Origin: JAFNAG01 sp963824985
GTDB taxonomy: Bacteria > Acidobacteriota > UBA6911
Reading direction: 5' to 3'
Length of the DNA: 43,823 nt
Assembly: GCA_963824985.1 (NCBI GenBank)
Contig: CAWGRQ010000019.1
Coordinates: 1-43,823, forward strand
Numbering within the stretch: position 1 is the stretch's first letter; each line of letters begins with the position of its first letter. Under the pieces are notes generated by a model. The model saw only the letters and a list, made by a program, of their open reading frames with translations, had not been told where the DNA came from and did no database searches. The position numbers and the translations under genes were made by a program. Shown here piece by piece: positions 11,450 to 20,013 of this stretch.

Positions 11450-11914
11450 TCAATCCCATACATACCGTTCGTCGTATTCCACCCCATATTTCTTCAAAAA
11501 ATCCAGGTACTCCTCTTGAAATGTCCTGACCCTATGATGCTCCTCCTGATTATCGACATAGGTCAACAACGCCTCAAGTTCATCCGGGCTCACGGAAAAC
11601 GCACCGTATCCACGCTGCCAGGAAAATCGGCCCAATTCAGGCCGCTGCAGTTTCAGCCATTTCGAGGATGAAGTTTTTAATTCCTCCACCAATTCCGCGA
11701 TGGCGATCGTTCGGGAGAGGCGGACAGCGAGATGCACGTGATCCCCGGTGCCACCGACCCGGTATCCTGCGCATTTCGCATTGCGCGCCACGGTGGCAAG
11801 ATAAGCTTGCAGGTGGCCGCGCGTGGCAGGATCCAGGCAAGGGAAACGATCCTTCGTACTAAATATGATATGAACTATTACAAGACTTAGCGATTGCGGC
11901 ACCGCGGTCTCCAT
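11450..11914 (-). CDS. REP-associated tyrosine transposase (RAYT), IS200/IS605-like Y1 family
   Basis: This is a 154-aa single-domain HUH endonuclease of the Y1_Tnp type. The HUH motif is seen in GTGDHVHLAVRLSRT. The C-terminal helix carries YVDNQEEHHR, with the tyrosine in the position expected for the nucleophile, followed by F.EEYLDFLKKYGVEYDERY. The ATG at 11912-11914 gives METAVPQSLSLVIVHIIFSTK, the usual length and N-terminus for this family; a longer frame upstream runs through repeat DNA and is not credible. The gene lies between REP-type hairpin units on both sides, as is usual for RAYTs, which are thought to mobilise REPs. Unlike its broken neighbours it has no frameshift. It sits between the helicase and methylase genes. 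Confidence 0.9.
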   Translation of the reverse strand: METAVPQSLSLVIVHIIFSTKDRFPCLDPATRGHLQAYLATVARNAKCAGYRVGGTGDHVHLAVRLSRTIAIAELVEELKTSSSKWLKLQRPELGRFSWQRGYGAFSVSPDELEALLTYVDNQEEHHRVRTFQEEYLDFLKKYGVEYDERYVWD

Positions 11915-11919
11915 GGAAC

Positions 11920-12128
11920 GGGCTTTCAGCCCTCCATTTTTAGGATGGTTCTCGTTCCTGGGGCGTTGCCCCAAGCTGATATGGATCGCGCCTTCGGCGC
12001 TCTCCGCATTATTTAGGTTCCTCTTTTCTCTCGTCTCATTTCCTGGGGCGTTGCCCCAGGCTGGTATCAATCGCGCCTTCGGTCCTGGGGCGTTGCCCCA
12101 GGCTGATATGAGGTCGCGCCTTCGGCGC
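11920..12128. repeat. Cluster of three REP-type hairpin units upstream of the RAYT
   Basis: The 19-bp hairpin CCTGGGGCGTTGCCCCA(A/G)G occurs at 11956-11974, 12041-12059 and 12084-12102. A GGGCTTTCAGCCC hairpin is at 11920-11932. GCGCCTTCGGCGC hairpins are at 11987-11999 and 12116-12128. The first and last of the three units are followed by a GCGCC hairpin, while the middle one is cut short and runs directly into the next. These match the unit on the other side of the transposase. Confidence 0.85.
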
Positions 12129-12137
12129 TTTCAGATC

Positions 12138-15100
12138 TTACCGCGCAGCTTCTAGAATCTCCTTTGCCGGTACGCTGTAATGCTCAACTTTGATAATGGG
12201 CTGCCATCCGAGCCGGGCGGGATCGCGCACGGCATGAATCTCTGCCTCGGCTTCGCAGTTGTAGACCACGTACAGCCAAAAATCGTTCTTCAGGCGCTGG
12301 GCGGTCTTGTATTCGTTGGAGGTCAGCGCCACTTCGCCCACGCGCGCCCTTCCCTTGACCTCGATGAATCGGACTTCGACTGCGGTCTTGGGATCCTCCG
12401 GATGCGGCCGCCGCGAGATCAGGTCGAAGCCGCGGTTCTGGGCCTCGACGCTCTCGACCTTCCAGCCGCGCGCTTCTTCGAAGGCAATTACGGCATCGAC
12501 GGCTTGTTTTTCGACTTCGTCGCTCCGGACCATCGACGAAAATTCCGGTTGATTCCGTTCCGGGTGCGGCAGCACCCAGGCCCTGCCCAGGTGTCGAATG
12601 TCACCCAATGATAATTGCGCTTCCATCTGAAGCTCGCGCTGCCGCTTCTCCAGCCGGCCGTTCAATTCATCGAGCCGGTCGGTGGCAAGCTTGAGGTTGG
12701 CTGCGGACAGGGGCAAGCCCTCGCGCTCCTGGATTTCGCAGAGTTCGGCAATCTTCCGGTTCTGCCGATCGATCAGCGTGTTCAGGCTCAATTCGAGGTG
12801 GCGGGTAATCGTCAGGATTTCCTTCCTCCGCTGGGCGGCTACTTCATCGAGAAACGTCTGCAGCGTTCGTTCAATGAGTGTCCGCTCGGCCGCCGCCACG
12901 CCCGGCAACCCTTCGGAAGGAGGGACCTCGGTTCCCGCGGGTGCGGACGAAAGATCGAGCAGAATCGTCGGCTGGCGCACCGTCATCATGCCCACGCGAT
13001 CGATTTGGACAGCAAACAGGCGACGATGTAGGACATTGCCGCGGCCGTCTAGGACGGATGCGCTGAAGAAGTCCAGAAGGTAAGGCTCCCGGCTGTGCAG
13101 GTCGTAGAAGGTAGCGCCGCGAACACAGTCGTCACGGCACAAATCGAAGGTTTCCTCGCGCACCACTTCGAACAGCGGATGACCCGGAGTCACCCATTCC
13201 AGCGTCGCATCCTGTTTGAGCAGTTCTTTGTCGAACGTCACGCGCGTATATTCGCGCCCGAGCTTGCCGAACCGCGGTTCCAGCTGATCGCCGCGCGGCC
13301 ACAGGTTCCGGGGCACGCGTCCGGGGCGGTAGACGTGAGATCCGGCTCGAATCTCCCTGCCGTTGAATCCCACGAGCGGGGCGGCCTGAACGAAGAAGTC
13401 CTCGATGACTTCGGGGACCAGGCAGCGCTCTTTCGCCTCGCTGTGCTTGCCGATCAGGGCTGAAAGATTCAGTTCCTTTTTGGCGAGGCCTTCCAATGCC
13501 GATTCGGTGATCTGGCGGATACGGTCCAGGTCGACCTCCTCGAACGATGCGCTCTTTGATCGCCTCTTCCGTCAGGCTCCTGGCGTACATCTCCCGGATC
13601 ATGCGTTCGAGCTGGTTGGCGGGAAACACGTCGCCCAGGACGTTGAACACCTTGCCCGGTCTGCTCGGGGTCGAGGTCTTTTTCGATCTGCTTAATGCGG
13701 TCAAACAGCTTCTCCAGCACGCGGCCTTCCCGGGTGTTGGTGGACACAAAATTCAGGACCAGGCAGTCCCGCTCCTGGCCGTAGCGGTGGATGCGGCCCA
13801 TGCGCTGCTCCAGGCGCACGGGATTCCAGGGAATGTCGTAATTGATCATGAACCAGCAGAACTGGAGGTTGATGCCTTCGCCGGCGGCTTCCGTGGCAAC
13901 CAGGACCTGGGCCTGCTCGCGGAATTCCCGTTCGGCGCTGATGCGCGTCCCGGGCATGTCGCGGTCGCCGATCTTCATGGCGCCGTGGATCTGCGTCAGG
14001 CTGAGCCCCCACTCGGTGAGCTTCGGACCAGGTAATCGAGGGTGTCTTTGTGCTCCGTGAAGATCAGCAGCTTCATCCTGGGATCGCAGAAGATCCCGTT
14101 TATCGTCAGGACTTCCTTGAGTTTGACGAGTTTCGATTCGATTTCCCGCTTCTCCAGATCCAATGCCCGGCGGATCAGCAGATCGAGCTGCAGGATTTCC
14201 TCGGAGAGTGATGCACGGTCATAAGAAGCGACTACCGCCTCCAGTTCCTCGGTAATCTGCTCCTGCTCGTCTTCGGGGAGTTCGTCGAAATCATCGGGCA
14301 GTTTCTTTTCGATCAGCGCGCGACGCCACGCTTCCGGATCTTCGAGGATCTTCTGGCGCTTCTCCTGCATCCGCTCGAGGCTGCGCCGGACGGCATACAC
14401 ACTGGACGCGAAACGCCGCTGGAGCATCGCCATGGTGAAGGAAAGCGCGCGCCCGCGCGCGGTGTCATCCGCCTGGGCTTTGATCGACTGGTCTTCGACG
14501 TAGCGGGTCAGCTGGTCGTAAAAGTCCCATTCGTCGGCATCGATCTCGAATGGAACAGTGCGGACATGGCGGCGCGTGAAGAGCTTTTTGACTTCGCCGG
14601 TTTCAGGATCGGGAAATGAGACCAGCGCCTCCTTGGTCCTGCGCAGGTAGAACGGGGCGTGGCTGCGCTTCAACGCCTCTTCGAGACTGCTCACGTCGCC
14701 GTAGACGTCGCGGTCGAGGAGCGCGAGGAAAAGACAGAAGTTCTCGGGGTCGCCCTTGTGGGGTGTGGCCGTCATCAGGAGGTAATGGTCGGTCTTTTCC
14801 GAGAGCAGTTCGCCAAGCTGGTAGGCGAGCGTCTTCTTTTCGACATTGTAAGCGCTCATCTTGTGCGCCTCGTCGACGATGATCAGATCCCAGTGGCTCC
14901 GGAGCAGGCTGTCTTTGGCTTCCTCGATCCGGGAAACCCAGGAGATCGAGGTGATCACCTGGTTTCTGTCCTGCCACGGGTTTTGCCCGTAGTTCGCTCG
15001 GAGCACGCTTCCGCGGATTACCTCAAATTGTTCGTGGAATTTGTCCCGCAGCTCACGCTGCCATTGGAAGGTCAGGTTGGCCGGCGTGACGATGAGCGTG

Positions 15101-15558
15101 CGCTGAACCAGGCCGCGGATCTTCAGTTCCTTCAGAAGCAGGCCCGCCATGATGGTCTTGCCGGCGCCGGGATCGTCCGCCAGCAGGAATCGGATGCGGG
15201 GCAACTCGAGGAAACAGTCATAGACGGCCTCGAGCTGATGCGGGAGAGGATCGACTCGGGCAATCGAGAGAGCGAAGTAGGGATCGTATTCATAGGTCAG
15301 GCCGAGGCGGAGGGCCTCGATGGCAAGCCGAAATCGAACGGCGTCCCCGTCAAAGGTCTGGGTGATGACGGCTTCAAGAGAGTCAAACTGAGCGGGACTG
15401 AGAATGGGCTCGTGAACCCGTCCTGATTGGAGACCCCTGGCAACGACCTTGAAGGCGGCGCCGACCGGGGTGACGATGATTACCTGGACCGGCTCCGGGA
15501 AGATCGGGCCTTTGATTATCGCGTTGGGGCCAAGCTGGTCGAGACGCATTGCGAGCAT
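12138..15558 (-). pseudogene. SNF2/DEAH-type helicase with C-terminal DUF3883 domain, frameshifted
   Basis: This is a roughly 1,130-residue RapA/HepA-like DNA translocase. Motifs in order are Walker A DDPGAGKT (residues 128-135), DEAH (229-232), TATPHKG (263-269) and, in the second RecA domain, QRMGRIHRYGQ (about 13,780-13,810). The C-terminal 110 residues, with FEEARGWKVESVEAQNRGFD and IEVKGRARVGEVALTSNE, are a DUF3883 domain, a nuclease-like fold often found in defence helicases. Frame changes fall at about 14,000-14,020, 13,660-13,690 and 13,540-13,555. It probably headed the helicase-methylase-DUF499 operon before repeats and a RAYT entered the gap after it. The start is either the first ATG (15558) or the one three codons later. 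Confidence 0.88.
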
Positions 15559-15922
15559 CCCTGGAGCGCTTCCATTGCTGGAAGCCTCATTACTGAATAA
15601 ACACCTACGGCTTCACGCGCGGAGAGAGGAGCCGCCCGCGGAGATATTCTTTTGGGGGAGTTTTCGGCAAAGCAAAGACGTTCCATGATCGGTGTGGAAG
15701 AGCATGAAATCAACAAAAATCTTTGAATCTAAAGACGATGTCAGAATCAAGCCGCTCGGACCGTGAATCCCGATAATCGGGACGCCAGTAAAAGCGCTGG
15801 AATGAAGGTTGATTTGTTCTCGAATCTGAAGGGATGAATCAGCATGCAGATGCAGGACTGAAATATGAATCTGGCACTTGAAATGCTGGAACGGGCTGAA
15901 GGGCCTTCATAGCCTTGGGTGA
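15559..15922. other. Intergenic region between helicase and three-gene cassette
   Basis: There is no convincing gene. A small hairpin TCCCGA-TAA-TCGGGA is at 15768-15782. Since both flanking gene groups run leftward, this region should hold the end of the cassette transcript and the promoter of the helicase operon, but I could not assign either with confidence. Confidence 0.4.
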
Positions 15923-16207
15923 TCAGCAGGCGCCCTTCCGCTTCAGGATTTCGTTGAACTGCGTTTCGCTCATGGGGCAGCGGCAGAGGTCAACAACCTC
16001 TTGGTTTGAATTGAGTTTCAATTCTCTTTTCATCCGGCCGATCAAAGGAGGACCATAAGTCTTGTACGTGCTACCTGTTGAGGTGTATGTGTAGGCCCCC
16101 GTACGCTTGCCATCGTATTCGTGATAGTAATACCGGTGATGGGCTTCCACCTTCACAAACCCTTTCCGAGGCAGATTTCGTTCAATCTCATCTCGCGACA
16201 GCTGCAT
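15923..16207 (-). CDS. Small HicA-like protein, third gene of the TIGR04255 cassette
   Basis: This 94-aa protein starts MQLSRDEIERNLPRKGFVK. The pattern 'KGF.......H...Y..E.DGKR' followed by a basic segment recalls the double-stranded-RNA-binding-like fold of HicA toxins, with AHH in the position where HicA has its catalytic histidine. It is longer than typical HicA (about 60 aa) because of a C-terminal helical tail, ELKLNSNQEVVDLCRCPMSE. It starts 3 bases after the stop of the preceding gene. The fold assignment is inference; toxicity is not shown. It could equally be an unrelated small RNA- or DNA-binding protein. Confidence 0.6.
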   Translation of the reverse strand: MQLSRDEIERNLPRKGFVKVEAHHRYYYHEYDGKRTGAYTYTSTGSTYKTYGPPLIGRMKRELKLNSNQEVVDLCRCPMSETQFNEILKRKGAC

Positions 16208-16210
16208 AGA

Positions 16211-16633
16211 TCAGGCTTCATCGAAAAGATCTGAAAACAGTTTCTTCAGGCGAGCAGCATCCCCCGAGACTTGCTCAACAGTAAGGGTCTGATAGTAGTG
16301 GTAGAAGTGAGTCACGTGGAAACTAAAATCATCGATCGCCTCCGAGGCGGAGAGGCCGGTTCCCTCTATGGCAAGAGTTTCATTGCCGGCAAAAAAATAG
16401 ATCCCTTCATTACGGATCCTGACAGCTATCGCCTTCCGGGCACGCAAAGCACTGTCGTCCGCCCTGAAAAACCAAAGGGGAATGATATTCGATGGGAACT
16501 CTTGCGCCTTAATCCCGATTCGGGTTTCCACATCGGAGACGGACGCGGTCTCAATATGCGGCTTGGTGGCCGTATATTTGGGAGGAAGTAAAGATTCCAG
16601 ATTCTCACGGAGTTGCAACGCCAGAGAACTCAT
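16211..16633 (-). CDS. Unknown 140-aa protein, second gene of the TIGR04255 cassette
   Basis: I do not recognise a family. The N-terminal half is a mixed alpha/beta segment (ETASVSDVETRIGIKAQEFPS), and the C-terminal half contains IEGTGLSASEAIDDFSFHV. That resembles the short 'G.G.s..EA...f' turn-helix of HicB-type antitoxins, though too weakly to name it. There is no signal peptide or membrane segment. Its ATG overlaps the stop of the TIGR04255 gene as ATGA (16630-16633), which shows translational coupling, and the HicA-like gene follows 3 bases later. The reading frame is intact. Confidence 0.7.
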   Translation of the reverse strand: MSSLALQLRENLESLLPPKYTATKPHIETASVSDVETRIGIKAQEFPSNIIPLWFFRADDSALRARKAIAVRIRNEGIYFFAGNETLAIEGTGLSASEAIDDFSFHVTHFYHYYQTLTVEQVSGDAARLKKLFSDLFDEA

Positions 16634-17376
16634 TCGACAACTTCCCCTCTCATGAAATTCCGATACTCATCGGTGACAATGGTTTCGAAGAAGAGCTTTG
16701 TTTCCTGATGGCTCTCGTCGATGTACTTCTCCAAATGATCAACCGTGAGTTCCTTTTCTTTTGCGTAATCGAAATCCAATAAGAACGCCGGCCTCTGATC
16801 CGGGGAAGCCACACACTCGATCCGAATGGTGAGGCTGCCATCTTCTCTGGGTACGGAATACCCCAAACTGAGATTTGATACCTGTGATGACTTGGCGGGC
16901 GGCACCTCCACTCGGAATTGAAAGTAGCGTTCGATTGGAAGCAAACCTTGCTCTCTGTTGAAGGGAATTATGTTAACATACCTTAAACCCGTTCGATTTA
17001 GCTTCTGGAGGCCGAATTTCTGAACGAACGCGGCCGTATGTTTCATCGCTTCACGCTTGAATGAAGCAAACCCGGTATAGGTTCGTGTGGAGTAGGCGAA
17101 TCTGTTAATTGCGATCATCAGGCTGGATTTTTCATCAGCGCTTCGAAAATGGTAGGGTGACAATGCTGGGGACTGCCCAGCCTCCAGGTGCGGCACCCAC
17201 ACCATCGGAAATTCTCCACGGACCAGAGCAAAAAATTCATCACGATGGCATTCGACCGCCGGCTCTCCCGGGAAGCGGATTTCAAAAACTGCCTCCAACA
17301 ATGGGGCGTTTGGATACAAGCTGGGATCGGGCAAAGTTCCTCCTTGGCTCGCGTAAATATTATAATGCGAATCCAT
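16630..17376 (-). CDS. TIGR04255 family protein, first gene of a three-gene cassette
   Basis: The opening YPNAPLLEAVFEIRFPGEP and the later RTGLRYVNIIPF are hallmarks of TIGR04255, a sporadically distributed family of about 250 aa with no established function. No catalytic motif or membrane segment is visible, so it is probably cytoplasmic. Two starts are possible: the ATG at 17376 gives 248 aa, but a TTG at 17334 is preceded, four bases upstream, by a perfect AAGGAGG (17339-17345) and yields a protein starting just before the conserved PNAPL, which fits the family better. It overlaps the next gene by four bases. Its position beside a defence-type locus suggests, but does not prove, a defence or toxin-antitoxin role. 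Confidence 0.8.
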   Translation of the reverse strand: MDSHYNIYASQGGTLPDPSLYPNAPLLEAVFEIRFPGEPAVECHRDEFFALVRGEFPMVWVPHLEAGQSPALSPYHFRSADEKSSLMIAINRFAYSTRTYTGFASFKREAMKHTAAFVQKFGLQKLNRTGLRYVNIIPFNREQGLLPIERYFQFRVEVPPAKSSQVSNLSLGYSVPREDGSLTIRIECVASPDQRPAFLLDFDYAKEKELTVDHLEKYIDESHQETKLFFETIVTDEYRNFMRGEVVE

Positions 17377-17989
17377 TGCCTTCTGCGAGAAAACTGCGCA
17401 CTTCGTCTTCGTCGTTTAGGAAAATCGGTGGCTTTCCCTCGTCGGGATGAACCGGCATGAGGCAGGAACCTCGGCTGCAGATGGATGAACCGCTTGTGCA
17501 GAACGGGAAATGGTTCCAATCGGCCGTTCGAGACTACCCCCAGTACCATGCAGGACCTGGGAACAGGGTCATCCGGAGCCTATTCCAACGCATTCGCCGA
17601 GATGCAAAAATAGGATCTTTCATTTCGATCGCTGGTGGAATCCACCGTCAAAGACCAGGCTACGGACCGTATTCACGGACTTCCACTCATGACCGCCGAT
17701 GAACGAATTCAAAAGTGGGGAAAGGTGCCGACCTTCTGATTTTTCCCCGGCTCTCACTTGCTCGTTTGCCTGATTCGACCGGCACTGCCCTGAGAGAGGC
17801 AAAGCTGCAGACGGACACACGGCAACGATCCTTGCCCGCGCGGCAGCGGGCGCAAGTACAAAATAGTGTTGTGCGGAACTGGATGCGGCCCGCCTTGCCG
17901 GCCCATCCCCGGTCGCGGGAGTGACTGAGCGGACATCGGATCAGATCAACAGATCAGGCGGCCGGCTCACCATTTACACCGCGCAGGGA
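17377..17989. other. Intergenic region between MCM and the TIGR04255 cassette
   Basis: About 610 bases. Only short open frames occur and none resembles a known protein. An imperfect GC-rich hairpin of the form TTGCCCGC...GCGGGCGCAA lies near 17835-17860 and could terminate the leftward methylmalonyl-CoA mutase transcript. The region otherwise looks like degenerate spacer. Confidence 0.4.
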
Positions 17990-19549
17990 TCACAGGATTG
18001 GAGCTTCCCGGTACACTCCGAACACGCTCCGGAGGCAATCCGATATCTCTCCTACCGTGGCCAGGGCGTCGACGGCTTCAACGATCGTGGGCATTAGATT
18101 TTCGCCTCCTCCGGCCGCGGCGCCGAGCCGGCCCAAAGCCTGCCGCACCCGCAGGCCGTCGCGGGCCGCCCGCAGTTCCGCAACGCGGCGGCACTGCTCC
18201 TGGCCGACGCGCTCGTCCACCACCAGGAGCTCGATCGGCTGAGACTCCGTCCCCGCGAAACGGTTGACGCCGACGATCACCGCGTCCCCTGATTCCACCT
18301 GCGTTTGATATCGATAGGCCGATTCCTGGATTTCACGTTGGACATATCCCCCTTCGATCGCCATGAGCATGCCGCCCATGGCGTCGATTTCGCGCAGGTA
18401 GCTTTCGACCCCGGATTCGATGTCGGCAGTCATGGCTTCAATGGCATAGGATCCTCCCACAGGGTCAACGGTGTTGGTCACGCCGCTCTCCCAGGCGAGG
18501 ATCTGCTGGGTGCGCAGTGCAGTGCGGACAGCGTCAGCACTCGGCAGCGCCAGCGCCTCGTCCATGGAGTTGGTGTGCAACGACTGCGTCCCGCCGAGCA
18601 CGGCGGCCAGCGCCTGAATCGTCACCCGAATGATGTTGTTTTCGGGCTGCTGTGCGGTCAGGGTGCTGCCGGCAGTCTGGGTGTGATAGCGAAGCGTACA
18701 CGAGCGCGGGTCACGCGCACCGAATCGCTCGCGCATGATGCGTGCCCAGAGGCGGCGCGCCGCGCGAAATTTCGCAATCTCTTCGAGAAAATTGTTGTGC
18801 GCATTGAAAAAGAAGGACAGCTGCCCGGCGAATTCATCCACCTGCAGGCCGGCGGCCAGCGCACTCTGAACATAAGCAATGCCATCCGCCAGGGTGAAAG
18901 CCACTTCCTGGACGGCAGTCGAGCCGGCCTCGCGGATGTGATATCCGCTGATGGAGATCGGATTCCAGTTCGGAACCTCGCGGCTGCAGAAGCTGACGGC
19001 ATCCGTGGTGAGGCGCAGCGATGGGGCCGGAGGAAAAATATAAGTGCCGCGGGCGATGTACTCTTTCAGAATGTCGTTCTGGATCGTGCCTCGCAGCGCC
19101 GGCCAGGGGACTCCGGCGCGGCGAGCCAAACACAGCACCATCGCCAGGAGAATGGCAGCGGTGCTGTTGATCGTCATCGAGATCGAAACCTGGGAGAGCG
19201 GGATGGCACGCAGCAGGATTTGCAGATCGGGAAGCGCGGCGATGGAGACGCCGACCTTGCCCACTTCTCCCGCGGCCAGCGGGTGGTCCGGATCGAGCCC
19301 GACTTGTGTGGGGAGGTCGAAGGCGACGCTGAGTCCCGTCTGGCCGTGCTCGAGAAGATAGCGATATCTGTCATTGGAGTCTTCCGCGGAACCGTAGCCG
19401 GCATATTGCCGCATCGTCCAGAGGCGGCCCCGGTACATGTTGGAATAGATGCCGCGGGTGAAGGGAAACTCACCTGCCGGTTCGGTCCATTCCTTCCAGC
19501 TCGGGTGCGGTTGGTAGATCGGCGGTGGCTCCATCGGCGCTCCCATCAT
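17990..19549 (-). CDS. Methylmalonyl-CoA mutase large-subunit catalytic domain
   Basis: This 519-aa protein covers the acyl-CoA-binding TIM barrel of the coenzyme-B12-dependent mutases: YSNMYRGRLWTMRQYAGYG and FDLPTQVGLDPDHP near the N-terminus, ISISGYHIREAGS in the middle, then NNIIRVTIQALAAVLGGTQS and VTNTVDPVGGSYAIE. The cobalamin-binding domain is absent, so a separate small B12-binding subunit must complete the enzyme, as in two-gene bacterial and archaeal mutases. It interconverts methylmalonyl-CoA and succinyl-CoA in propionate metabolism, although isobutyryl-CoA mutases share this layout. The frame is intact. No partner (small subunit, MeaB chaperone or epimerase) is adjacent in the window. 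Confidence 0.9.
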   Translation of the reverse strand: MMGAPMEPPPIYQPHPSWKEWTEPAGEFPFTRGIYSNMYRGRLWTMRQYAGYGSAEDSNDRYRYLLEHGQTGLSVAFDLPTQVGLDPDHPLAAGEVGKVGVSIAALPDLQILLRAIPLSQVSISMTINSTAAILLAMVLCLARRAGVPWPALRGTIQNDILKEYIARGTYIFPPAPSLRLTTDAVSFCSREVPNWNPISISGYHIREAGSTAVQEVAFTLADGIAYVQSALAAGLQVDEFAGQLSFFFNAHNNFLEEIAKFRAARRLWARIMRERFGARDPRSCTLRYHTQTAGSTLTAQQPENNIIRVTIQALAAVLGGTQSLHTNSMDEALALPSADAVRTALRTQQILAWESGVTNTVDPVGGSYAIEAMTADIESGVESYLREIDAMGGMLMAIEGGYVQREIQESAYRYQTQVESGDAVIVGVNRFAGTESQPIELLVVDERVGQEQCRRVAELRAARDGLRVRQALGRLGAAAGGGENLMPTIVEAVDALATVGEISDCLRSVFGVYREAPIL

Positions 19550-19638
19550 CGGGGTGGCGGGCAGTCATGCGACAGCCGGCAGGCAAAACTTGCCACAAAA
19601 TCGAACCATTGCCCAGAGCATTTCCTTTGCGTTCAAAC

Positions 19639-19667
19639 TTGACAGCATATCCGCGCTTTTCTAAGAT
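19639..19667 (+). promoter_or_regulatory. Sigma70-type promoter for the small protein at 19726
   Basis: A consensus -35 TTGACA (19639-19644) is separated by exactly 17 bases from TAAGAT (19662-19667), one mismatch from TATAAT. The spacing to the start codon leaves a leader of about 50 bases. Confidence 0.7.
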
Positions 19668-19725
19668 GCTTCTAGCCAATGTAATTATAATTGCTTCTTG
19701 CGCAGGCAACAGCCAGGAGTGCCGG

Positions 19726-20013
19726 ATGCCGGACGCCGAAATCAAACGGATCATGAAAAACCTGGGAGATGCGCTCAATGAGACATTGAGCGAGTCTGAG
19801 AGAATCAACGAATCGATCCGCAGCATTCACGAAGCGGGCTATGAGGCCTTCCTGATCATAGATGCCACCATTGGGTTTACGCGCAAAGGCAAGGGTGAGG
19901 GCGAAAACCTTTCCCCGGCCCCCAAGGTGGAAGACCCGGTCCGTCTGCGCATCACCAATGATGATGCCAAATTCCTCAAATCATTGAAGATAGCTGTAGA
20001 CGTGGAAAGCTAG
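19726..20013 (+). CDS. Conserved-looking small protein of unknown function
   Basis: This 95-aa protein starts MPDAEIKRIMKNLGDALNET. The ATG is chosen because AGGAG lies at 19715-19719, six bases upstream, and a near-consensus promoter precedes it. The N-terminal half is helical and acidic (ALNETLSESERINESIRSI), followed by a hydrophobic strand EAFLIIDATIGF and a short C-terminal LRITNDDAKFLKSLKIAVD. There is no signal peptide or known domain. It is convergent with selD, and the two stop codons overlap in a shared CTAG at 20010-20013. I do not recognise the function. Confidence 0.75.
   Translation: MPDAEIKRIMKNLGDALNETLSESERINESIRSIHEAGYEAFLIIDATIGFTRKGKGEGENLSPAPKVEDPVRLRITNDDAKFLKSLKIAVDVES

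Noticed and set aside
17457..17820. Small open frames in the spacer between MCM and the cassette
   Set aside because: They resemble nothing I recognise, lack ribosome sites and overlap on both strands.
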